Source: Podocnemis expansa (Eukaryota > Chordata > Testudines > Podocnemididae). Taken from it: 64,000 nt of DNA. Shown piece after piece: positions 58,230-64,000 of this stretch (within the stretch, counting starts at the first letter, position 1; the number at the start of each line of letters is the position of its first letter). The translations under genes were made by a program, and so were the position numbers. Under the pieces are notes generated by a model. It ran no database searches, had not been told where the DNA came from, and worked only from the letters and a program-made list of their open reading frames with translations. The stretch is taken from assembly GCA_007922195.1 (NCBI GenBank), contig ML682059.1:16944205-17008204 (forward strand), in the 5' to 3' direction.

Positions 58230-58339
58230 AACAACAAGGAGTTGTGTGGCACTTGAAGACTTGAAACCTTGTTGTTTTTGCCACACAACTCCTTGTTGTT
58301 TTTTCACTGGACAAGACTAACACGGCTATCCATTTTAAA
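58230..58339 (-). mobile_element. Penelope-like 3' tail, minimal foldback
   Basis: A 110-bp insertion lies between perfect 12-bp duplications ACTGCTAGGAGA (58218-58229 and 58340-58351). Two tail pieces face each other: 'aacaacaaggagttgtgtggc' near 58230 is the inverse of 'gccacacaactccttgttgtt' near 58280-58300. The far end reads 'gactaacacggctatcc', the shared terminus. Confidence 0.82.
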
Positions 58340-58351
58340 ACTGCTAGGAGA

Positions 58352-59006
58352 TCCTGTTAGTGTTCCACCAGCAGATAGAAATGTTAGAATTCCTGGTAGT
58401 GGATCGCTAGTATTTTTCCATACTCTAGGTACCAAATATAGCTGATATTAATGCTTATTTTAAATCTTGCCATGGTGCTGATAAAAAAGATCCAACATGT
58501 TGATATTCTTCATGTTCCTCTACAAAGGAGAATAAAGAGAAATCTGTGCAAGTGCTCTAGGAGGAAAGAAATGATCACCAAAGTCATAAAAGACCTCAGC
58601 AAGCCACTTGGTCTTTGCCACAAAACAGTATCAAGTACCGGGCAAGGAAAGTTGCTAAGATGGAAAGTTTTGTCTGTAGGTCTAAGTGGAAATGGAGGGT
58701 GTCATAGATTATTCACTGACGTGGCTAGCTTGAATAAATAGGCTAACTGAACTTCAAGTTCCCCATTACAAGCTAAATCCATATTTCACCATTGCAGACA
58801 ATTGTTTCTTTCAATTTTTTAAAAACTCTGCCCTGCTTAGATTGGTTGATTGCATTTTTTTAAAAAAAATCATATTGTAGAACTGATGCTGGATTATTTT
58901 TTCTTAGATTTCAAGTTAGGAACCTTACACTTCCCAATGTCCTTGGTTACTCAGGGCTTCTTTCCCTCTCAGAACATCCATATTGTTACTACATCTGGTG
59001 CCACTA
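58352..59006. other. Unannotated stretch
   Basis: A 96-codon frame at 58451-58741 has no recognisable domain. No repeat terminus was found. Confidence 0.35.
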
Positions 59007-59009
59007 TAA

Positions 59010-60112
59010 GGTATGTCTACACTATGGTCTTAAGTCAAATTAAAGCCCTTTAAATTGATGTAAGCTGAGTCCCATCTATACTGAGAAATTATTAAATTGA
59101 CTTAAACAAGTGCTTGAATCGATTTAATAACTCCTGCCCTGTACATAGGCTGCCTCCCTACCCGCCTTAGGGCATGATTGGGCTCTGGGGGCCCCGATCC
59201 AGTCTGGAGGGCATGATCCCACTCATGACCTGTGGTGAGGAGCTGGGGGCTGGATCCGGCTCCCAGGCCCTCTCTGTGGGTGGCGGGGGCTAGCAGCTGG
59301 TTTCTGCAGCCTGCAGAGAGGGGCTGAGAGTCTGACGGTGCTCTCAGCCCCCTCTGTAGGCTGCAGAGGCTAGGAGCCGGCTTGAAGCCCAATCTGGCTC
59401 TTAGCTGTTTGCACTGCAGAGCAAGCAGATCAGAGCCTGGTCAATTTCAGAGACTATGAGCGTGTGAAATTGACCAGACTCACAGCTTCTTGTGGGGGGT
59501 GCAAGCAGCTGGGAGCCAGATTGGGCTCCCAGCCAGCTCCTAGCCCCGCAGCCTGCAGAGAGGGTCTGAAAGCCTCATCGGGCTCCCAGTCCCTCTCTGC
59601 AGTCAGCGAGGGCTGGAAACTGACTCATCCCCTGGATACTTGCAAGCAGCCAGGGAAGAAGCTGACACTGCATTCCCCTGGCCACTTGCACATGGCCAGG
59701 GCATGAGTGAGCTGCCAGCCCCCACTGCATGCAGCAATGGTTTGAGAGCCTGATCAAGCTCTCAGCCTGTTGCTGCAGGAGCTAGGAGCTGGCTCCTAAG
59801 CCCCTGCTCCTTGCAAGATACAGAGAGCCTGATCTGGCTCCATGCCCTATGCCTGGGCAGCAGGAAGCTCAGGACCTTGTCAGTTTCACAGGCTTAAAGC
59901 CCCTGAAATTGACTCTGCTTGTGGCAGTTTGGCCTGGATCAGGCCCCCAGAGCGGATTGGTCTCCAGGTGCCCAATTAGGATGAGGGGTAGGGTAGGGGG
60001 TGGGGTGCTCCTGCGTATCCAGTGTAAACATACCCTCAAGTCAACTTAACTAGGCCAACGTAAAGTCAACTTTGTTAAGTCGACCTCACAGGGCCCCTAG
60101 TGTAGATGTAGC
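59010..60112. mobile_element. Long MITE, AAGTCGACTT family, with GC-rich core
   Basis: GGTATGTCTACACT and AGTGTAGATGTAGCC are inverted ends; TAA precedes the left end but CCA follows the right. The outer about 110 and 80 bases carry the AAGTCGACTT-type palindromes of 31297-31708. The middle about 900 bp is GC-rich and repetitive ('gggagctggctcccagcc', 'gagcctgatctggctcc'). No coding domain is present. Confidence 0.7.
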
Positions 60113-60119
60113 CCCAGAT

Positions 60120-60464
60120 AGTAGCAATGGTGAGAGTGTTAGTGTAGAGATGCTTTCAGCAGTTGGTAGAGTTTAAACCATTATGTACATTCTCACCATT
60201 ATTCCTACCCATGGAGCTGCATCATGGGTAACAAAAATGGGACACTGTATGAAAAAAAAAAAGCCTATGTTTGGTAACTTTTGTTTCGCCTTCTGCAAAT
60301 ACAGTAGGACTTTGATCCTGACCAGAGCCTCAGTGAGTTACAAAAGCAGATAAATAAATGAATGTTCTTTTTGCAATGCTAAAGCAGGGGGCATATTCAG
60401 GAACAGGGGGAAAGGACTGCTTCAACTGAAAAGTCACAGATGAGCAAGGAAATCTTGAAGTCCT
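60120..60464. other. Unannotated stretch
   Basis: Nothing recognised. Confidence 0.35.
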
Positions 60465-60531
60465 CCTTATGCCTATAAGGAGGTCAGACTAGATGATCAT
60501 ACTGGTCCCTTCTGACCTTAGAGTCTATGAG
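60465..60531 (+). mobile_element. CR1-type 3' end fragment
   Basis: 'gaggtcagactagatgatcatactgg' (in two parts) and 'tctgaccttagagtctatgag' match the CR1 3' UTR pattern of 7605-7758. Confidence 0.65.
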
Positions 60532-62328
60532 TAAGTCAAGAACACATCACCAACACCATGGATAGTTTTTCCATATTTACACACAGAACCTAATCCAGCA
60601 CTCCTTCTTTCATCTGTATGTCTCAGAACATGCCTTAGAAATATTTGATGCAAGTATTTGGTATTATTTGCCTAGACAAAATAGTTTGATTTTTTTTTTA
60701 TTTGAGGGGGGGATTAAGAAGGAATGGTTATTTTATATTTTGAGACCTTAATGTGACTGCTGCAAAATATACTTTGGAAGGCTATTCTCCCACAGTGCAC
60801 TCAAACAACTCTCAGTAACCCAAAGTAGTAATATACGTCTTAAGCTAAGGAAAGAATACATTTCATTTCCTAGGATGGACATGGCCTGTAGTACTAATTT
60901 AGCTGGCATACATGGATCAAAATTACATAGAAGAGTCATTGTCTACCATTAAAAATTATTAAACATTTGGAGATTGTATACAGAGAACTTAGCCTACTTA
61001 TTGCTATGTCAAGCATACATTAAAGAAAAGAAGGAATAACAGTTAAACTATTTGAAATGTAAAGTATAAAATACCGCTTTCATTTAAAAACCTTTCTGCT
61101 CCCTTTTACTTTAGCTGGAATGGAAAACTCCTTGTTTGACAGTGTCTTGGATTTTATTTGAGATGGTAATAACTGTCCATTTGGGGAAAAGAAAAGGAGT
61201 TAGTTTGAGATTGGCTGGAGCTGTTATTAGTTTTATTGTTAAGTTCAATTGCAGTTTGAAAGAGGAAAAAACAAGACAAAAACACCCAAAAGGTGGAGAG
61301 AAAAAGACCAAAGATTAAAAATGCAGCTTCAGTCTTTGGGACCGATATACGCTTTCAGTTTCACTACTGGAAGAACACTGACATGGCCCATGGTCTTATC
61401 TGTCTGGCCAACACTCAGCAAACTCTCAACCCTCTTGGTGTTGTAACATGGTTGACAGCCCTCTCAACCTTATGGGACACAGTATAACTCCCTCCACCGA
61501 ATAGAAGTGATACCACCACATGTTTTGGCTGCAGCCTTAGCTCCCTCCTGCTGAAGCCTCCTGTCACCACAGGGAGATTTGGTGGCAGTGCTCACCCATC
61601 TCTGCCACCCTCTCTACCACTGATGCTTTGACATTAAGCCCCACTCCCACCTCCAGTGCCACACCACTAGCTCCCAGGCTCCCCTGTCCCCAGAAGAAAG
61701 CATTGTTTTGGTGGCAAGGGACCTTCTTTCAGCAGCATTGTGAGTTGCGGTAACACACTTAGCTGTGTGCCGTGACACACTTTTGTGTCATGACACAGCA
61801 GTTGAGACCTGCTGGTGTAGAACATTGCTTTTTTGCTGCTTATTTCTAGTCAGCAGCGTTTCAAAACATGAAGTCGTGGCCAGCTAAACCAGACTGTTAT
61901 TAGATAGGAGGAAAAAGAAGAACTATGGGAAACAGGAAAAATAAGGTGGAGAAGGAAAAGCGTAGATGGTCATCCCAGATGGTGACTGAGATTTAGCTGG
62001 GGTTGGAGGAAGAAGCAATGTCATCTGGGCCTGGTTTGATCAGGACATTTTTAAGGCTGATGATAAACAAGGTCTGGATCTGAGCTGTCAGTAGGAGTGG
62101 AAATCATGATAGTGAAACTTGCTTCAGTAGCCTCCATTTGTTATTCCTTTTCTTTCTTCCCCAAACTGTCCTCCTTTAAGAACCCAGAAAAGGACTGATT
62201 TTTTGGAATAGCCTATCCTCTTATTATTGTGTCCAGCAATGAGGTCTAATATCCAAAACATCAGTTTTGGTTAATTAGTTTCCCAATGGACATTGTTATG
62301 TTTACCAAGTGTTATCATAACAGAGTTC
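60532..62328. other. Mostly unannotated stretch
   Basis: No gene recognised. A hAT-like fragment lies at about 61735-61822, with 'gcggtaacacactt' and 'cagttgagacctgctgg' recalling 5686-5863 but without a defined left end. Otherwise unexplained. Confidence 0.35.
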
Positions 62329-62336
62329 TTGAACTG

Positions 62337-63320
62337 CAGGGATTAAAGTACAGTGGAATGCACTGGAACACAGTTCCAGGGCCCCCTATTTTTAGGCAGA
62401 CAATGTTCCACCCTCCCACCCCAAAACAGAGGAGCATACAGGATTGCAACGTTCAGAGGACCCCTAAAAATAGATACAGCAGCCACAACACAGAGTTCCA
62501 GTGCATTCCACCTTAACCCCTGTTCCACCTTAAGCACAGCCAGCAGAGAGCTGTGGCAGTTTGTAAATCTAACCCCTGCGGGGCAGGAGCAGCTTGTGGT
62601 GGGGAAGCAGCTCCCAGCCCCCAGCTGAAACACGTCCAGTCAGCCAGCGTGGAAACAGCTGAGGTAAAGCCTCAGCTGGGTCCAGGGAGCCCTGTGTTGT
62701 GGCTGGAAGAAGGGTTTTGTGGGAAGGGGGGGTGCTGGCCTCTGAAATGGGGGGGGGGGGGCTGCGGAGCTGCTGGGGGACAGGGAATGCTGCTAGGGGT
62801 TGTGTGGGGCAGTGTGTGTGTATGTGTGTGTGTGTGTGTGGGTTTGTAGCTGGGGGTGGGTGGAAGTGGCTATGTAGCTGGGGGTTGGTGGGGGGTGGGA
62901 GGGTGGATGTGTAGCTGGGGGTGTGTACCTGTGTGTGTGCGTGTGTGTGTGTACCTGGGGGGGGGTCGGTGGAGCAGAGCAATAACCAATGCATGTGGTA
63001 CTCAGAAGTAGTCACAAATGCCTACCTGGGCTGGGGGCAGTAACTGGGGTGGGGGGCAGGCATTTGTTGACCTGGACCTGCATGAGGGTGGGTCTGGACC
63101 TGTGGGATGGGGCCTGGACCTGCATGAGGGGGACCTGGAAATTGAGGAGTGTTCTGCCCCCCCATTATACTTTAACCCCTTAGTAGCTGGTGTGGGTGAA
63201 AGGAGCCAGCATCACCACAAGGGGGGCCGCACAGGCACGAGGGGAGGCCCACACTGGTGTGAGGGGGCCCCACTGATTTAGGAGGGTTCCAGGACCCCCC
63301 AAATTATACTTTAAGCCCTG
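62337..63320. mobile_element. hAT-like element with G-rich minisatellite
   Basis: CAGGGATTAAAGTA and TACTTTAAGCCCTG are inverted ends, the right one with a one-base offset. The flanks TTGAACTG (62329-62336) and TTGAGTTG (63321-63328) match at 6 of 8. The interior shares a block with 45505-46010. It contains a run of 13 G at about 62748-62761, (TG)n at 62812-62839 and 62931-62951, and repeated 'gtagctggggg' units. No transposase is present. Confidence 0.8.
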
Positions 63321-63410
63321 TTGAGTTGTATCCAGAATCCATTTCGTGTGGATTAATTCAGTCCTTCCATCTCCTTTTTATACCTTTTCCTGTCAACATT
63401 CCTTATAGAT

Positions 63411-63600
63411 CAGGGGTCTCAAACTCAAGATACTACGAGGGCCACATGACAACTAGTACAGGGCCGCATGAGGACTAGGATGTTAGCCCAAGGTCTGCAC
63501 CACTGAAACCTTTTCATACAACAATATTGCAAATATTGGTAACAAGGAAATAGCTTTAGGGGATGCATGTGGCCCACAGACCATGTGTTTGAGACCCTTG
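63411..63600. mobile_element. hAT-like MITE, CAGGGGTCTCAAAC termini
   Basis: CAGGGGTCTCAAACTC and GTGTTTGAGACCCTTG are inverted ends. Perfect 8-bp duplications TTATAGAT lie at 63403-63410 and 63601-63608. It is 190 bp and non-coding. Confidence 0.92.
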
Positions 63601-63608
63601 TTATAGAT

Positions 63609-64000
63609 TAAGATAACACTTTATGGACATTCACATACTTTATACAGTTGAGCTCACAATTAGAGTAAATGTGTAGCCCAATTTATCATAACAGATCCCA
63701 GCTCGGTTTGTTCCACCCCGTTTATGAGTACAGGGACTGCAATTATTCTTCCTTCCTTGAGAAGAGGCAAATGGAGCTTAAAGTCTTTTTTTCTGAACTC
63801 ACTGAGCTGCACTGATATGCTGGGGTAAGAGGACATCTTGGTCATGGTAGTTTTACCATCCATTACCACAAAAAAACTATTTGGGGAAGAAAAGTTGAAT
63901 TGATATAACTATAAATGGATAAGAAAATAGAAACTACTGAAAATAATATTTACACTGTACTATTGTAATAACTGAGGCCTCCAATTTATGAGTTACTGTT
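63609..64000. other. Unannotated end of window
   Basis: A 69-codon minus-strand frame at 63660-63869 has no recognised domain. Nothing else was seen. Confidence 0.35.

Noticed and set aside
62569..63015. A 148-codon frame rich in threonine and histidine
   Set aside because: It is a translation of a (TG)n and G-run tract.

Overview
This window looks like vertebrate nuclear DNA, most likely from a turtle; a crocodilian is the main alternative. The evidence is the repeat content: CR1 LINEs ending in ATTCTATGA-type 3' repeats, Penelope-like retroelement tails, a Tx1-type LINE remnant, many hAT-like non-autonomous elements with 8-bp target duplications, and Harbinger-like MITEs. The base composition is AT-rich, there are long homopolymers and microsatellites, and a 10-bp N gap lies at 56309-56318. 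I find no intact host protein-coding gene, tRNA, rRNA, CRISPR array or bacterial-style operon. The window is best read as intergenic or intronic DNA in which repeats have accumulated. The species assignment is inference.

Layout. 0-10 kb: two Penelope-derived tails, a putative LTR, a hairpin-rich element, a small hAT MITE, and two AT-rich palindromic MITEs, one nested in a Penelope copy. 11.3-12.3 kb: a CR1 3' half with a readable reverse-transcriptase segment. 18-20.4 kb: a reverse-strand Penelope-like 3' portion (GIY-YIG endonuclease remnant plus 3' tail) split by a 1.46-kb MITE with a GC-rich minisatellite core. 21.2-21.9 kb: a GC-rich minisatellite. 23.7-25.2 kb: a broken, intronless, cysteine-rich gene that is neither a LINE nor an ERV and whose function I cannot name. 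26-28.3 kb: a MITE, a hAT-like element and a solo LTR with a perfect 5-bp duplication. 29-41.7 kb: palindromic MITEs and a second CR1. 42.3-44 kb: a Tx1-clade LINE remnant. 44.6-46.6 kb: hAT-like elements. 46.6-51 kb: the longest stretch with no recognised repeat. 51-55.4 kb: an old CR1 split by a hAT MITE, then three further hAT-like elements, two of them back to back. 56.3-57.1 kb: a solo LTR. 58-63.6 kb: another Penelope foldback, a long MITE, and hAT-like elements.

The strongest biological patterns are these. (1) MITE families share a GG(G/C)TATGTC(C/T)ACAC-like terminus, and each is packed with its own short palindrome built on a TCGA core. (2) The abundant 'gtcctgtggcac' foldback repeats can be read as the 3' tail of the same Penelope-like element that carries the GIY-YIG remnant. 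(3) GC-rich minisatellites sit repeatedly inside otherwise ordinary non-autonomous DNA transposons. (4) The gene-like relic at 23.7-25.2 kb deserves a homology search. Nothing here forms a working gene system; the features are mobile-element biology and its decay.
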